Part shown: one piece after another, positions 16,071-24,961 of the stretch | Layout: every line of letters begins with the position of its first letter | Numbering within the stretch: the stretch's first letter is position 1 | Source of the DNA: Verrucomicrobiota bacterium | GTDB taxonomy: Bacteria; Verrucomicrobiota; Verrucomicrobiia; Opitutales; Opitutaceae | DNA length: 39,561 nt | Assembly: GCA_026398135.1 (NCBI GenBank) | Contig: JAPLTN010000091.1 | Location: forward strand, 1-39,561 | Direction: 5' to 3' | Notes under the pieces: model-generated | The model's database searches: none | Told to the model about the DNA's origin: nothing | What the model saw: only the letters and a program-made list of their open reading frames with translations | Position numbers and translations under genes: made by a program

Positions 16071-17030
16071 TCACCCCGCCGCGCGCAAGCGACGCCACGC
16101 CACCAGCGAGCGCGCCACGCGCACCGCACTGGCGAAGCTGTTGGCCGAGGCGACTCCGCGACCCGCGATGTCGAACCCCGTGCCATGATCCGGGCTGGTC
16201 CGCACATGGGGCAGGCCGAGGGTCACGTTCACCGCCTGGTCAAACTCCAGGGTCTTCAACGGAGCCAGTCCCTGATCGTGATAAAGCGCGATCACACCGT
16301 CGAAATCGCCGCGCAGCTGACGTCCGAAAACCGTGTCGCCGGGCAGAGTTTTCGACAAACCCGTGTGCCGCGCCCGCAACCGGTTGAGGATGGGGTCGAT
16401 CGAATCGCGCTCTTCCTTGCCCAGCAAACCCTCCTCTCCCGCGTGCGGGTTGAGCCCGCAAACCGCGATACGGGGCGTGCCCAGCACGCCGTCGGCCGCG
16501 CAGAGTTCCACCGCCGCGTCGGCCGCGCGCGCCAGCACCGGCTCGGTCAGGGCCGCCGGCACCTCGCACAAGGGTATGTGCCAGGTCGCCAGCACCACGC
16601 GCAAGCGCCCGCCGCAAAACGCCATGACGGGCTCGCCGCCCCAGGCAGACGCGAAAAACTCCGTCTGGCCCGCGTGTCTCCAGCCCACCTTGGCCATCCA
16701 GGATTTTGCCACCGGACCCGTGACCACTCCCGCGACCCGGCCCGCGCGCGCCGCCGCCGTCGCCGCCAGCAAAGCCAGATCGGCCACCCGTGCGCCCGCC
16801 TCGGAAGGTTTGCCCGGCGTGGCGGCAAAATCCTCCGCGCCTACCACCGGACACGCGCGGAACTGATCGGCGCGCGGCAAAGTCTCCAGCCAGCGCGCCG
16901 GGCCATGCACCTCGACCCGGGCCAGATCGGCGGCCGGCGCTTCGTTGAGCCAGGTCGCTATGATCTCAGGGCCGACCCCCGCCGGATCTCCGCAGGTAAA
17001 GGCCAGGCGATCAGTCGTGGTCGTGCTCAT
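16071..17030 (-). CDS. pdxA: 4-hydroxythreonine-4-phosphate dehydrogenase PdxA
   Basis: 319 residues. PdxA oxidises 4-phosphohydroxy-L-threonine with NAD; the product decarboxylates to 3-amino-2-oxopropyl phosphate, the substrate of PdxJ. The N-terminal FTCGDPAGVGPEI motif, the metal-binding His stretch GLNPHAGEEGLLG, and LYHDQGLAPLK are all seen, as is HVRTSPDHGTGFDIAG near the end. It overlaps lpxA by four bases (ATGA), so it is translated from the same message. pdxJ is in this window too, about 4 kb away, giving two consecutive steps of vitamin B6 synthesis. Confidence 0.96.
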   Translation of the reverse strand: MSTTTTDRLAFTCGDPAGVGPEIIATWLNEAPAADLARVEVHGPARWLETLPRADQFRACPVVGAEDFAATPGKPSEAGARVADLALLAATAAARAGRVAGVVTGPVAKSWMAKVGWRHAGQTEFFASAWGGEPVMAFCGGRLRVVLATWHIPLCEVPAALTEPVLARAADAAVELCAADGVLGTPRIAVCGLNPHAGEEGLLGKEERDSIDPILNRLRARHTGLSKTLPGDTVFGRQLRGDFDGVIALYHDQGLAPLKTLEFDQAVNVTLGLPHVRTSPDHGTGFDIAGRGVASANSFASAVRVARSLVAWRRLRAAG

Positions 17031-17797
17031 GCGGCGTCCTCCTCGCGGTTTGCCGCCGTGCCGCCAAACGCCTTTTGCGGCGAGCGCGCAAAGCCCCGTT
17101 TCCCTTCGGCGAAAAACGCCAGAAAGCGCCCCGCCTCCGGCGAAGTAAACGCCCCCGAAGCCAGAGCCTCGGCGGCGAGCACGCGTATGTTACCCGGGCC
17201 GAGATACACGCTGCGAAACGCCTCCTTGAGCTCGCGCAAGGTCTCGCGGCTGAAACCACGTCGTTTTAAACCCACCAAATTAAGCCCGCTCACTTCATCG
17301 CGCTCCGCCACGATCGTAAACGGCGCCAGATCGCGCGATATGCGGGACAACCCGCTCAACATCACGCTTTCGCCGATGCGCACGAATTGATGCACCCCCG
17401 CGCCGCCGCCCAGAAAGGTGTAGGAGCCGACGTCCACGTGGCCGGCCAGCATCACGTTGTTGGCCAGCACCACATCGTCGCCCAGCACGCAGTCATGACC
17501 GGCGTGGCTGTTGGCCATGAGAAAACACCGCGCGCCGATCACCGTGGCCTTGGCCTCGTAGATCGAGCGATTTACCGTCGCATGCTCGCGAATGACCGTG
17601 CCCTCGCCGATCTGGACAAAGGTCGGCGTGCGCCGGTCGAATTTCAAAAACTGCGGGTCGCCGCCCACCACCGCGTAAGGATGCACGACCACGCGGTCGC
17701 CGAGCACGGCATGCCGGGTGATGATGGCTCCCGCCATGATTTCGCAGTCGGCGCCCAGTTGCGCACCCGGTTCGATGATCGCGGAAGGATGAATCAT
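17027..17797 (-). CDS. lpxA: UDP-N-acetylglucosamine acyltransferase LpxA
   Basis: 256 residues. First enzyme of lipid A synthesis, which moves a 3-hydroxyacyl chain from ACP to UDP-GlcNAc. The left-handed beta-helix of hexapeptide repeats runs over about residues 1-190 (MIHPSAIIEPGAQLG onwards), with catalytic His in MANSHAGHDC and the HQFVRIG strand. A C-terminal helical domain starts near RGFSRETLRELKEAF. Length is normal; the last residues are charged and variable. Presence of lpxA indicates a Gram-negative envelope with LPS-type lipid A. Confidence 0.96.
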   Translation of the reverse strand: MIHPSAIIEPGAQLGADCEIMAGAIITRHAVLGDRVVVHPYAVVGGDPQFLKFDRRTPTFVQIGEGTVIREHATVNRSIYEAKATVIGARCFLMANSHAGHDCVLGDDVVLANNVMLAGHVDVGSYTFLGGGAGVHQFVRIGESVMLSGLSRISRDLAPFTIVAERDEVSGLNLVGLKRRGFSRETLRELKEAFRSVYLGPGNIRVLAAEALASGAFTSPEAGRFLAFFAEGKRGFARSPQKAFGGTAANREEDAA

Positions 17798-17875
17798 GAG
17801 AGTATGTAGGGCGCACGTTCACCGCCCCGTTCGCCAGTTTCAAGCCCCGCCGCCTTTGCCGCGCCACCACCCGAA

Positions 17876-18532
17876 TCACCGCCCGGGCCGAGTCGGCAGA
17901 AAGTCGAGCTGCGGATCACGCAGCAGATCGTAGTTTTTCAAGATACGCAGCACCTCCAGGGTGTCGCTCTTGCGGTAGCTGCGGTTGATTTCCACCTTGT
18001 CGATCAGGTCGAGCAGGATGGCGCGAAAGGAAATAATGCCATCCACGCCGCGAGCCTTGAGCAACTCCACGCTCTGACTTCGGAACGGCTCCTGCGTCGG
18101 CAGCGCCGGCAAAACCAAAATCTTGGCGAACACCTCCGGCCCCTCCGCCCCCTCGCCCTCCTCGGGCGGAAAAAAGCGCTCAGCCCCGCGCTGCACCTCC
18201 GCTTCCAGAAACCGGAAAATCTCCGGCGAACTTTTCAACATGCCCGGGGTAAACACATCGGTGTGCCACGGCTTCACCGCCACGATCGCACGGTGCAAGT
18301 AGGGCAGCTCGTTCGCGAACAGGAAAAAGTCCGGTTTTCGACTTTCCCGGTTCCAGCTCGGATTAAACACCACCAGATCGATTTCTTCCGCGCTGGTTTT
18401 TTTGCGCGCCTGCACCGCGTGTTTGCGGACCTGACGCACGAAAAACCCGTTTTGTTCAAAATATTCCCGGACAATTCCTTCGTCGATGGCGGCCACGCGG
18501 CGCAGCAAAATGCCAAAGCGGCAAAAATCCAA
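17876..18532 (-). CDS. Hypothetical protein with possible nuclease-like fold
   Basis: 218 residues, no signal peptide or membrane segment. I do not recognise a named family. The first half has alternating strands with SAEEIDLVVFNPSW and RAIVAVKPWHT. This order (helix, D on a strand, then xVK) resembles the PD-(D/E)xK fold, but the usual E before x-K is Ala here, so activity is doubtful. The C-terminal half is helical (VDGIISFRAILLDLIDKVEINRSYRKSDTLEVLRILKNYDLL). It reads away from the creatininase-like gene, sharing a 50-base spacer. Likely expressed alone. Confidence 0.55.
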   Translation of the reverse strand: MDFCRFGILLRRVAAIDEGIVREYFEQNGFFVRQVRKHAVQARKKTSAEEIDLVVFNPSWNRESRKPDFFLFANELPYLHRAIVAVKPWHTDVFTPGMLKSSPEIFRFLEAEVQRGAERFFPPEEGEGAEGPEVFAKILVLPALPTQEPFRSQSVELLKARGVDGIISFRAILLDLIDKVEINRSYRKSDTLEVLRILKNYDLLRDPQLDFLPTRPGR

Positions 18533-18582
18533 AGCCCAAAATCTGCCCTCGCCCCGTCAACGGCATTTTCCAAGCTGACGGC

Positions 18583-20154
18583 ATGACCATGACCTGGCTC
18601 GCACAAGCCTGCTTCTCCAGCGCCTGGGCCCACCTGCCCACCACTGAGTTTCGCGCCCGAGCCGCCATGCCCGGAGCGCTCGCGATCCTGCCCGTTTATG
18701 GCTGCGCCCACCATGGCCTCGGCCTGCCGCTGGATGCGGAGGAAGCCGTCGGCGACGCGCTGCTTTCCGCCGCCGGCGCCGCCAATCTCGCCTCCGGCAA
18801 CGCCGCTCCCGTGGTGCTGCCGCCGCTTCGATTCGGCCCCGCCCCGCAAACCGCTTCCGCGTGGTTCGGCATATCGCTGGAACTGACCCTCGAAATCGTG
18901 CGCGAAATCGCCCTCGGGGTGAAATTTTCCGGCTTCGGGAAACTCCTGATTTACTCCACCAGCCCCTGGCATCGCGAAGCGCTCGACGCCGCCGCCCGCG
19001 ACATTCGGGTGGAAACCGGCCTGACGGTTTATCGGGTGCACCTCGCCTCGCTCGGCTTCGATTTTCACCCCGCCGCGCCCGCCGATGTGCGTCTCGCCAC
19101 CCAGGCGCTCGCCGCCTCCCTGCTCAACGCCGAGCCGGTCAGCTCGCCGCCGCAAGACTCCGCCGATGAGAATTTCCGCCCCGGCCGTTGGGTTCAGGCC
19201 CCGCCCCTGCCCGCCGGCATGATCGGCGTCGAACTGAACAAATCCGCCGCCGCCATTCGCACCGCCGCCACGATGCGGCTCTCCCGCATCATCACCGAAG
19301 CCGCCTGGCATAATCGCGTGAGGCCCGTTGTGACCGAACCGGAGGATGCCACGTCCCCCGCCCCGCATCCCGGACCCATCGCTCCGCGCTGGCGGCCCTT
19401 CGGCGCGCGTCAACTCGCCGCGCTAACCCGCGAGCAATTGCGCGCCGCCGCCCTGGCTCCCAGGGCACTCGCCGTGCTGCCCACCGGCGCGATCGAGCAA
19501 CACGGTCCCCACCTGCCGGTCGGGGTGGATGCGATTCTGGGCCAGGGCTTGCTCGCCCGCGCCCTCACCCGCCTGCCAGCCAGCACTCCCGTCTTCGTCG
19601 CTCCGCCCATTACGGTCGGGAAAAGCAACGAACACGCCGATTGGCCCGGCACGCTCACCCTTTCCGCCCGCAGCTTCATCGCGCTGGTGCGCGCCCAGGT
19701 GGGCGAACTCCACCGGCTCGGCTTCCGTCGCATTGCGATTTTCAACACCCACGGCGGCAACAGCGCGGTGCTCGTGCCCCTCATCCGCGAACTGCAAAAC
19801 CTGCCCGGCCTGCGCATCGGCATGCTCCAAAGCACCTACAAAGCCGACCAGAGCGCGCAGGAAGCCGCCTACGGTTTCCATGCCGGCGAATGGGAAACCG
19901 CCCTCATGCTGGCCCTGGCCCCCGAAGTGGTGCGCATGCAGCACGCGCTTTGTCATTACCCGGCCCGCCTCGACGACCCGGCCGAGCTCCGTCCCGAAGG
20001 CGCGGCGCTGAATCTGGCCTGGACCACCCGTGACATCGCGCCCGAGGGCGTGATGGGCGACGCCACGCTCGCGAACGCCGCCCAGGGCACCGCCTGGGTC
20101 GAAGCCACCGCCCGCTCCCTCGCCGAACGTCTCACCGCCCTGAGTTCGGGTTGA
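18583..20154 (+). CDS. Tandem creatininase-family protein with degenerate first domain
   Basis: 523 residues with two creatininase-type domains. The second (about 285-520) has the full metal site: GAIEQHGPHLPVGVD (E, H, D), NTHGGN and FHAGEWETAL. The first (about 1-245) keeps the layout but not the ligands: the matching loop reads YGCAHHGLGLPLDAE and the second reads YSTSPWHREA, so Glu, His and Asn ligands are lost. Family members hydrolyse cyclic amides such as creatinine or formamide-type bonds; several act in cofactor synthesis. Substrate unknown. The ATG at 18583 precedes a second in-frame ATG two codons on. Convergent with the membrane-protein gene, seven bases apart. Confidence 0.82.
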   Translation: MTMTWLAQACFSSAWAHLPTTEFRARAAMPGALAILPVYGCAHHGLGLPLDAEEAVGDALLSAAGAANLASGNAAPVVLPPLRFGPAPQTASAWFGISLELTLEIVREIALGVKFSGFGKLLIYSTSPWHREALDAAARDIRVETGLTVYRVHLASLGFDFHPAAPADVRLATQALAASLLNAEPVSSPPQDSADENFRPGRWVQAPPLPAGMIGVELNKSAAAIRTAATMRLSRIITEAAWHNRVRPVVTEPEDATSPAPHPGPIAPRWRPFGARQLAALTREQLRAAALAPRALAVLPTGAIEQHGPHLPVGVDAILGQGLLARALTRLPASTPVFVAPPITVGKSNEHADWPGTLTLSARSFIALVRAQVGELHRLGFRRIAIFNTHGGNSAVLVPLIRELQNLPGLRIGMLQSTYKADQSAQEAAYGFHAGEWETALMLALAPEVVRMQHALCHYPARLDDPAELRPEGAALNLAWTTRDIAPEGVMGDATLANAAQGTAWVEATARSLAERLTALSSG

Positions 20155-20161
20155 TCGCGTT

Positions 20162-20872
20162 TCACTTGGCTGGCGGCGGTGGCGCGTGGAAAACCTGCTC
20201 CAGCTCCATGCCGGTCAGACGCTTGATCCCGTTGAGCAGCCCCCAAAGCGCCGCCATCATCATCGCCATGCTGGGCAGCACGATCACCGGCCAGCTCAGC
20301 CACTGCATGCGCCCGAGTTGCTCGTTAAACTCCACTGTTCCGGCCGGTGCGGTCAGCATCCAGCGAGCGAGACCAAAATTTAACCCCGCGCTGATAAAAA
20401 ACGACCCCGTCACCCACCAGCCCGCCCGTGCCAAAAGCAGCGCGAACGCGTCCTGCGCCCCTCGTTCATCTAGGGCGGCATCCACCTTGGGCACATCGAT
20501 CACCTGATCGTTGTAAATAAACTCCCGGATCAGCGGACGCTTGGATTTGGTCGAGAGCAGCACCATCATCCCGATGACCGCCGGCACCGACGCCTCCTTG
20601 ATCGCGAACCACATTCCATCGAGCTTCGCCAAGCCAAAACCGCCGGTTAATAAAGTGCTTACGAAACCAATGCCCGCCACGAAGTTGAAGGCGCGCCGCC
20701 GGTTAAAATCCCACACCCCGTAACCCAGCGGAAACGCCAAGGCCACCACCAGCGCCACTTCAGGCCCCAGGCGCTCCGGCGCGCTGAGCTTGGACAACAC
20801 CAGCGCAGGCGCGGCGATGTTGCAGACGAGGTTGAGCAAGAGATTTTCGCGTTTGGCCGGCACGTTGGACAT
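20162..20872 (-). CDS. VC0807-like integral membrane protein
   Basis: 236 residues. About six hydrophobic segments: LLLNLVCNIAAPALVL, VALVVALAFPLGYGVW, FVAGIGFVSTLLTGGF, PAVIGMMVLLST, WWVTGSFFISAGLNF and WPVIVLPSMAMMMAALWGLL. The layout, with NRRRAFN and LNFGLARW in the loops, matches the VC0807-type family often named septation-protein-A-like or MFS-like; the function is not established. The ATG at 20872 is used because hydrophobic sequence begins right after it; the longer open frame upstream is antisense to pdxJ. Confidence 0.68.
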   Translation of the reverse strand: MSNVPAKRENLLLNLVCNIAAPALVLSKLSAPERLGPEVALVVALAFPLGYGVWDFNRRRAFNFVAGIGFVSTLLTGGFGLAKLDGMWFAIKEASVPAVIGMMVLLSTKSKRPLIREFIYNDQVIDVPKVDAALDERGAQDAFALLLARAGWWVTGSFFISAGLNFGLARWMLTAPAGTVEFNEQLGRMQWLSWPVIVLPSMAMMMAALWGLLNGIKRLTGMELEQVFHAPPPPAK

Positions 20873-20971
20873 GACCCTTAGGCAAGGTGGAAAATTCCTG
20901 CGCAGGAAGCGAAAAGCGGACCGTCGGCATACCGGCTTGGCGTTTGGCACATTTGGTGCAGAGGTGTGTCC

Positions 20972-21721
20972 ATGATACTCCTCGGTGTTAATATCGACCA
21001 CTGCGCCACTGTCCGCCAAGCCCGCTACCGCGGCTACTCCGCCACCGTCGGCGGACCGGTCGAGCCCGATCCCGTTACCCTCGCCGTTCTCTCTGAGCGC
21101 GCCGGAGCGGACGGCATCACGATCCATCTTCGTGAAGACCGCCGCCACATTCAGGAGCGCGATGTTTACCGCCTGCGCGAGGTCGCCCAGACCCGCATCA
21201 ACCTGGAAATGGCCTGCACTCCGGCCATGATCGAATTCGCCCTGGCGGTGAAACCGGAGTCGGTCTGCCTCGTCCCCGAAAACCGCGAAGAAGTCTCCAC
21301 CGAAGGCGGCCTTGATGTCGTCGGACAGCGCGAGCGCGTGCGCGCCGTGTGCGATGCCATGCGCGAAGCCGGCATCATGGTAAGCCTTTTTATCGACGCC
21401 GACGCCGCCCAAATCGACGCCACCGTGGAGCTTCAAGCCCCGTGGATCGAGCTTCACACCGGCGCATGGGCCAACGCCTACTATGGCCCGAAACGCGCCG
21501 AAGAATTCGCCCGTCTGGTTTCTGGCGCGCGCCTCGCTCACTCCGCCGGTCTGGTGGTCAATGCCGGACACGGCATCAACTACATCAACGTTTCCGAGAT
21601 TCGCACCCTGCCCCATCTCCACGAGTTAAACATCGGCCACAGCATCATCAGCCGCGCGCTTTACACCGGCATCGATGAAGCGGTCCGCGAGATGAAGCAA
21701 CGCATCAACCCTATCGGTTAA
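20972..21721 (+). CDS. pdxJ: Pyridoxine 5'-phosphate synthase PdxJ
   Basis: 249 residues, TIM barrel. PdxJ condenses 1-deoxyxylulose 5-phosphate with 3-amino-2-oxopropyl phosphate to give pyridoxine 5'-phosphate. Family signatures: LLGVNIDHCATVRQAR at the start, GADGITIHLREDRRHI, LEMACTPAMI, VCLVPENREEVSTEGGLDV, and NAGHGINYINV with HELNIGHSIISRAL near the end. A possible GTG start lies two codons earlier, but ATG at 20972 has an AGAGG ribosome site 7 bases upstream. Together with pdxA it shows the DXP-dependent B6 route. Confidence 0.97.
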   Translation: MILLGVNIDHCATVRQARYRGYSATVGGPVEPDPVTLAVLSERAGADGITIHLREDRRHIQERDVYRLREVAQTRINLEMACTPAMIEFALAVKPESVCLVPENREEVSTEGGLDVVGQRERVRAVCDAMREAGIMVSLFIDADAAQIDATVELQAPWIELHTGAWANAYYGPKRAEEFARLVSGARLAHSAGLVVNAGHGINYINVSEIRTLPHLHELNIGHSIISRALYTGIDEAVREMKQRINPIG

Positions 21722-21722
21722 A

Positions 21723-21739
21723 TTCGGCCGCAGGCCGAA
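21723..21739. terminator. Hairpin between convergent pdxJ and arsenite pump gene
   Basis: Perfect 7-base stem TTCGGCC / GGCCGAA with a GCA loop, directly after the pdxJ stop and just beyond the end of the arsenic operon on the other strand. No T run follows, so it may only stall or protect transcripts. Confidence 0.4.
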
Positions 21740-21749
21740 CCGACGAGAA

Positions 21750-22811
21750 CTACGCCTTAACTAGGCGTTTCCAACGCAGGGCCACGCTGACCAACGCGAT
21801 CAGCGCCGGCACCTCCACCAGCGGCCCCACCACTGCCGCAAAAGCTGCGCCCGAGGTCAGCCCGAACACCCCCACTGCCACTGCGATGGCCAGTTCGAAG
21901 TTATTTCCCGCCGCCGTAAACCCCAGCGTCGCCGCCTTCGCGTAGTCCGTCCCCGCCTTCACGCTCAGCCAGAAGGTCGCCGTGAACATGATCGCGAAAT
22001 AAACCACCAACGGCGCTGCGATGTGCAAGACATCCAACGGACGCGCCAGCACCTGTTTACCCTGCAGGCTGAACATCACCACAATCGTAAATAACAGCGC
22101 ACCAAGCGTGAGCGGGCTGACCGCAGGCAGAAACTTCCCGTCAAACCACGCCTTGCGCTTCGCTCCGCCGCGCCGCAGCAGCACTCGCGTCAGCCAACCC
22201 GCGATAAACGGAATCCCGAGGTAAATAAACACGCTCCAAGCGATATTTCCGATGCTGATCGCCGAAAGATCCAGCACCCCGAGATCCACGCCGACTATCG
22301 GCGGCAGCACTTTCAAAAACAGCCACGCCAAGGGCGCGAAGGCGAAGACTTGGAAAAGCGCATTCGCCGCCACCAACCCCGCGCAATATTCGCGGCTCCC
22401 GCCCGCCAGATCATTCCACACGATCACCATTGCGATGCACCGGGCGATGCCCACCAGCACCAACCCGGCGAAATACTCCGGCTGATCGCGCAGGAAAATC
22501 ACCGCCAGCGTGAACATCAGGACCGGCCCGAGCACCCAGTTTTGCACCAGAGAAAGAGCCAGCACACGCCGGTCGCGAAACACATCCGGCAGCTCCTCAT
22601 ACCGCACCTTCGCCAGCGGCGGATACATCATCACGATCAAACCAATCGCAATGGGGATCGAGGTCGTGCCCACGCTCCAAGCCGTCAGCGTCTCCGCCAG
22701 CGCGGGCGCGAAGCGGCCCAGCGCCACGCCCACCCCCATCGCCAGAAAAATCCACAGCGTTAACCAGCGGTCCAGAAACGAAAGCCGACCCGCCAGCGTC
22801 GCATTGCTCAC
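21750..22811 (-). CDS. arsB: ACR3-type arsenite efflux permease
   Basis: 353 residues with about ten membrane helices. Arsenite/H+ antiporter of the ACR3 (bile-acid/arsenite transporter) family. Recognisable stretches: [53 protein letters not shown] with the essential Cys in the CxA-type site, and [20 protein letters not shown]. It overlaps arsC by ATGA and is the last gene of an arsR-DUF6428-arsC-pump operon. Many ACR3 genes are named arsB although unrelated to the E. coli ArsB. Confidence 0.95.
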   Translation of the reverse strand: MSNATLAGRLSFLDRWLTLWIFLAMGVGVALGRFAPALAETLTAWSVGTTSIPIAIGLIVMMYPPLAKVRYEELPDVFRDRRVLALSLVQNWVLGPVLMFTLAVIFLRDQPEYFAGLVLVGIARCIAMVIVWNDLAGGSREYCAGLVAANALFQVFAFAPLAWLFLKVLPPIVGVDLGVLDLSAISIGNIAWSVFIYLGIPFIAGWLTRVLLRRGGAKRKAWFDGKFLPAVSPLTLGALLFTIVVMFSLQGKQVLARPLDVLHIAAPLVVYFAIMFTATFWLSVKAGTDYAKAATLGFTAAGNNFELAIAVAVGVFGLTSGAAFAAVVGPLVEVPALIALVSVALRWKRLVKA

Positions 22812-23275
22812 GCTCTGCCCTCCTTGGCCACCGCGCTCTTTCGCTCGTCGCGCCGCCCATCTGCGTAGGCGGTGAAGCGCCGGCGAATCTCGTCCCGCAC
22901 ACGTCGGAACACTGCCAGCTTTTCCTCATCCGTGCCCACCGCATGCGCCGGATCCTCGAACGGCCAGTGGTGGCGATTCACCTGTCCCGGATAAATCGGA
23001 CAGGCCTGGTCGGCGTTGCCGCACACCGTAATCACGGTCTCCACCTCACCTTCGAGAAATGTATTCATGTGCTTCGAGGTGTGGGCCGAGATATCGATGC
23101 CGATTTCCTTCATCGCGACGATGGCGAGCGGATGCACATAACCGGCCGGCTTCGAGCCCGCGCTGGCCACGTTAAACAAATCCCCGCCCGCCGCACGCAA
23201 CACCCCTTCCGCGAGGTGGCTGCGACATGAGTTGCCCGTGCAAAGAATCAGGATGGTAGGTTTTTCTTTGTTCAT
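22808..23275 (-). CDS. arsC: Thioredoxin-coupled arsenate reductase ArsC
   Basis: 155 residues, low-molecular-weight phosphatase fold. The P-loop is C12-TGNSC-R18 (CX5R). The relay cysteines C85 and C92 in [10 protein letters not shown] have the same spacing as C82/C89 of the thioredoxin-type ArsC from plasmid pI258. Reduces arsenate to arsenite for the pump next door. Also fits the family in the [12 protein letters not shown] and HWPFEDPA stretches. The C-terminus is slightly extended and charged. Confidence 0.95.
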   Translation of the reverse strand: MNKEKPTILILCTGNSCRSHLAEGVLRAAGGDLFNVASAGSKPAGYVHPLAIVAMKEIGIDISAHTSKHMNTFLEGEVETVITVCGNADQACPIYPGQVNRHHWPFEDPAHAVGTDEEKLAVFRRVRDEIRRRFTAYADGRRDERKSAVAKEGRA

Positions 23276-23294
23276 AAATTTTCGTTAAAAGTGC

Positions 23295-23783
23295 TTAGCA
23301 GCAGCCCGACCCCGGCTTGCAGGACCCGACCGCAGGCAGGCATAGCTCTTTCGCCAGGCAGTCCGTGTGTTTTTTACCAAGCCGGATGACCCACGCATCC
23401 GCAGTGCGCTCCACCGCGACGACACGCAACTGCACCACATTGCAGGCCTCGTATTCTAATTCCACTGGCAGGTCCTCTCCGCGCAGCACTGGCGCGGCAT
23501 ACTCAAACGCCCGCAAGAGTTTCGCGGCGGTTATGCGATGGTCCGTGTCGTCGCCCACCCAAGTCTGCAAGAGGCAGCTCGTCAAAGAGCGCACGGTGCC
23601 GCCGCAATCGACAAAATCCTTTTGCACGCGCCCGACCTCCGTCACGTGAAAATGCGTCTCGATCGGCTCGCCGTCCGTCCAAACGACGGTGAGCGGTAAT
23701 TCGGGCGCAGCCGCCAAAGCGGAGCACAGTTCGGAAATGGTCAAAGCGGCCGGTCCGGCTTCGATGGTGTTCGAGGTGATCAT
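23295..23783 (-). CDS. DUF6428-family protein of the arsenic operon
   Basis: 162 residues. The family, seen often next to arsR/arsC genes, has the conserved THFHVTEVG and DFVDCGGTVR stretches, a TWVGDDTDHRITAAKLL block, and a C-terminal KHTDCLAKELCLP. The protein ends in a Cys-rich tail (GSCKPGSGCC), which could bind arsenite or metal; that is inference. Biochemical role not known to me. It lies between arsR and arsC in the same operon. The ATG at 23783 gives the usual family length. Confidence 0.8.
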   Translation of the reverse strand: MITSNTIEAGPAALTISELCSALAAAPELPLTVVWTDGEPIETHFHVTEVGRVQKDFVDCGGTVRSLTSCLLQTWVGDDTDHRITAAKLLRAFEYAAPVLRGEDLPVELEYEACNVVQLRVVAVERTADAWVIRLGKKHTDCLAKELCLPAVGSCKPGSGCC

Positions 23784-23796
23784 AAGAAAATCAAGT

Positions 23797-24174
23797 TCAG
23801 TCACAGCATGCCTTGCCCTTGCCGCCTGCCGCCGCGACCGGCGCGCATGCGAGATCCAACTTTCGCAGCCGGGCAAGATCGCGTTTAAACCCCGTCTGCT
23901 CCGCCGCGCAGTCCTGCAAACAAGCCAGGTTCGCCTTCAATTCGGCCGAACGCTCCCGCTCCGGAGGCAATGCATATATTATCCAGTTCCCCTGCCTGCG
24001 CGAGCGCACCAATCCACGCGTTTTCAGGTAGCCCAAATGCTTGGAAATCTTGACCTGCGGCTCGACCAGTGCCGCCTGCAAGTGACACACGCACAGCGGA
24101 CCTTCCAGCAACAGATTAAGCAAACGCAGCCGCGTCTCGTCGCACAGGCATTGGTAGATTTGCACCAGCTTCAT
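23797..24174 (-). CDS. arsR: ArsR-family arsenic-responsive repressor
   Basis: 125 residues, winged helix-turn-helix of the ArsR/SmtB family. Recognition helix region VEPQVKISKHLGYLKTRGLV; wing GNWIIYAL. The CxC pair in GPLCVCHL (C28, C30) is at the usual arsenite-binding place, and the tail ends in CC. It should release the operator when arsenite binds. First gene of the arsenic operon, divergent from the aquaporin gene with a 132-base spacer. Confidence 0.93.
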   Translation of the reverse strand: MKLVQIYQCLCDETRLRLLNLLLEGPLCVCHLQAALVEPQVKISKHLGYLKTRGLVRSRRQGNWIIYALPPERERSAELKANLACLQDCAAEQTGFKRDLARLRKLDLACAPVAAAGGKGKACCD

Positions 24175-24186
24175 GAGCGAAACTAC

Positions 24187-24202
24187 ATTCCGATTCAGGA
24201 AT
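24187..24202. promoter_or_regulatory. Probable ArsR operator in the arsR-aquaporin spacer
   Basis: Inverted repeat ATTCC-GATTCA-GGAAT, 13 bases upstream of the arsR start. ArsR-type repressors bind short inverted repeats of this size close to their own gene, and a site here could control both divergent units. The assignment is inference from position. Confidence 0.45.
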
Positions 24203-24306
24203 ACAGCACAAGCCTCAATCGCGGCGTTACGAGATTGTCACCGCGCAATCCAGCCATTGCCAAGCGCCCCGGAAGTGCCCATCCCGATGCGCCACTCCCT
24301 CTTAAT

Positions 24307-24936
24307 ATGAAAAAATACATCGTCGAACTCATCGGCACCTTCTTCCTGGTTTTCACCATCGGCATGTCCGTGCGCGGTGGCGCGGCCCTTCCGCCCGTCG
24401 CCATCGGCGGCATCCTCATGGTCATGATCTTTGCTGGCGGCCACGTCTCCGGCGGACATTTCAACCCGGCCGTGTCCCTGGCCGCCTTCCTGCGCGGCGC
24501 GCTTTCCAAGGCCGACTTGCTCCCCTACTGGTTCGCCCAGCTGGCGGGCGCTCTCATCGCCGGTCTGATCGTCGTCGCCATCCACGGAAAACCCGTGCTC
24601 GGCCCCGTTTCCTTCGCGCTGGTTCCTTCGCTGGTCGTGGAGTTTCTCGCCACCTTCGCCCTCGCCTGGACCGTGCTCAACGTCGCTACCTCCAAAGGCA
24701 CGGCCAACAATTCCTTTTACGGACTCGCCATCGGCGGCACGGTCATGGCCATGGCCTTCGCGGTCGGCAGCGTCTCCGGCGGTGCCTTCAACCCCGCCGT
24801 CGGCTTTGCCCTGCCCCTGATGGGTCTGGTCGAGAACGGCCAATGCCTCGTTTATCTGGCCGCCGATCTTGCCGGCGGTGCCGCCGCCGGTCTCGCATTC
24901 AACGCCTTGGTTCGCTCCTCTGAAACCAGCGCCTGA
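24307..24936 (+). CDS. Aquaporin/aquaglyceroporin (AqpS-like) next to arsenic genes
   Basis: 209 residues, six membrane helices and two NPA boxes (HFNPAVS and AFNPAVG). MIP family channel. In Sinorhizobium an aquaglyceroporin, AqpS, stands in the arsenic operon and lets arsenite leave the cell; the position here beside arsR, arsC and an ACR3 pump makes the same role plausible. Water or glycerol transport is the alternative. ATG 24307 starts MKKYIVELIGTF, the family start; no strong ribosome site is visible. Confidence 0.85.
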   Translation: MKKYIVELIGTFFLVFTIGMSVRGGAALPPVAIGGILMVMIFAGGHVSGGHFNPAVSLAAFLRGALSKADLLPYWFAQLAGALIAGLIVVAIHGKPVLGPVSFALVPSLVVEFLATFALAWTVLNVATSKGTANNSFYGLAIGGTVMAMAFAVGSVSGGAFNPAVGFALPLMGLVENGQCLVYLAADLAGGAAAGLAFNALVRSSETSA

Positions 24937-24961
24937 TTCGCCGCCCTAACTCGCTCCCGCG

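Noticed and set aside
16185-17390. 401-codon open frame antisense to pdxA and lpxA
   Set aside because: No recognisable domain, and both genes on the other strand have complete family motifs.
20873-21622. N-terminal extension of the VC0807-like membrane protein
   Set aside because: The extension is entirely antisense to pdxJ and adds no membrane segment; ATG 20872 begins the hydrophobic protein.
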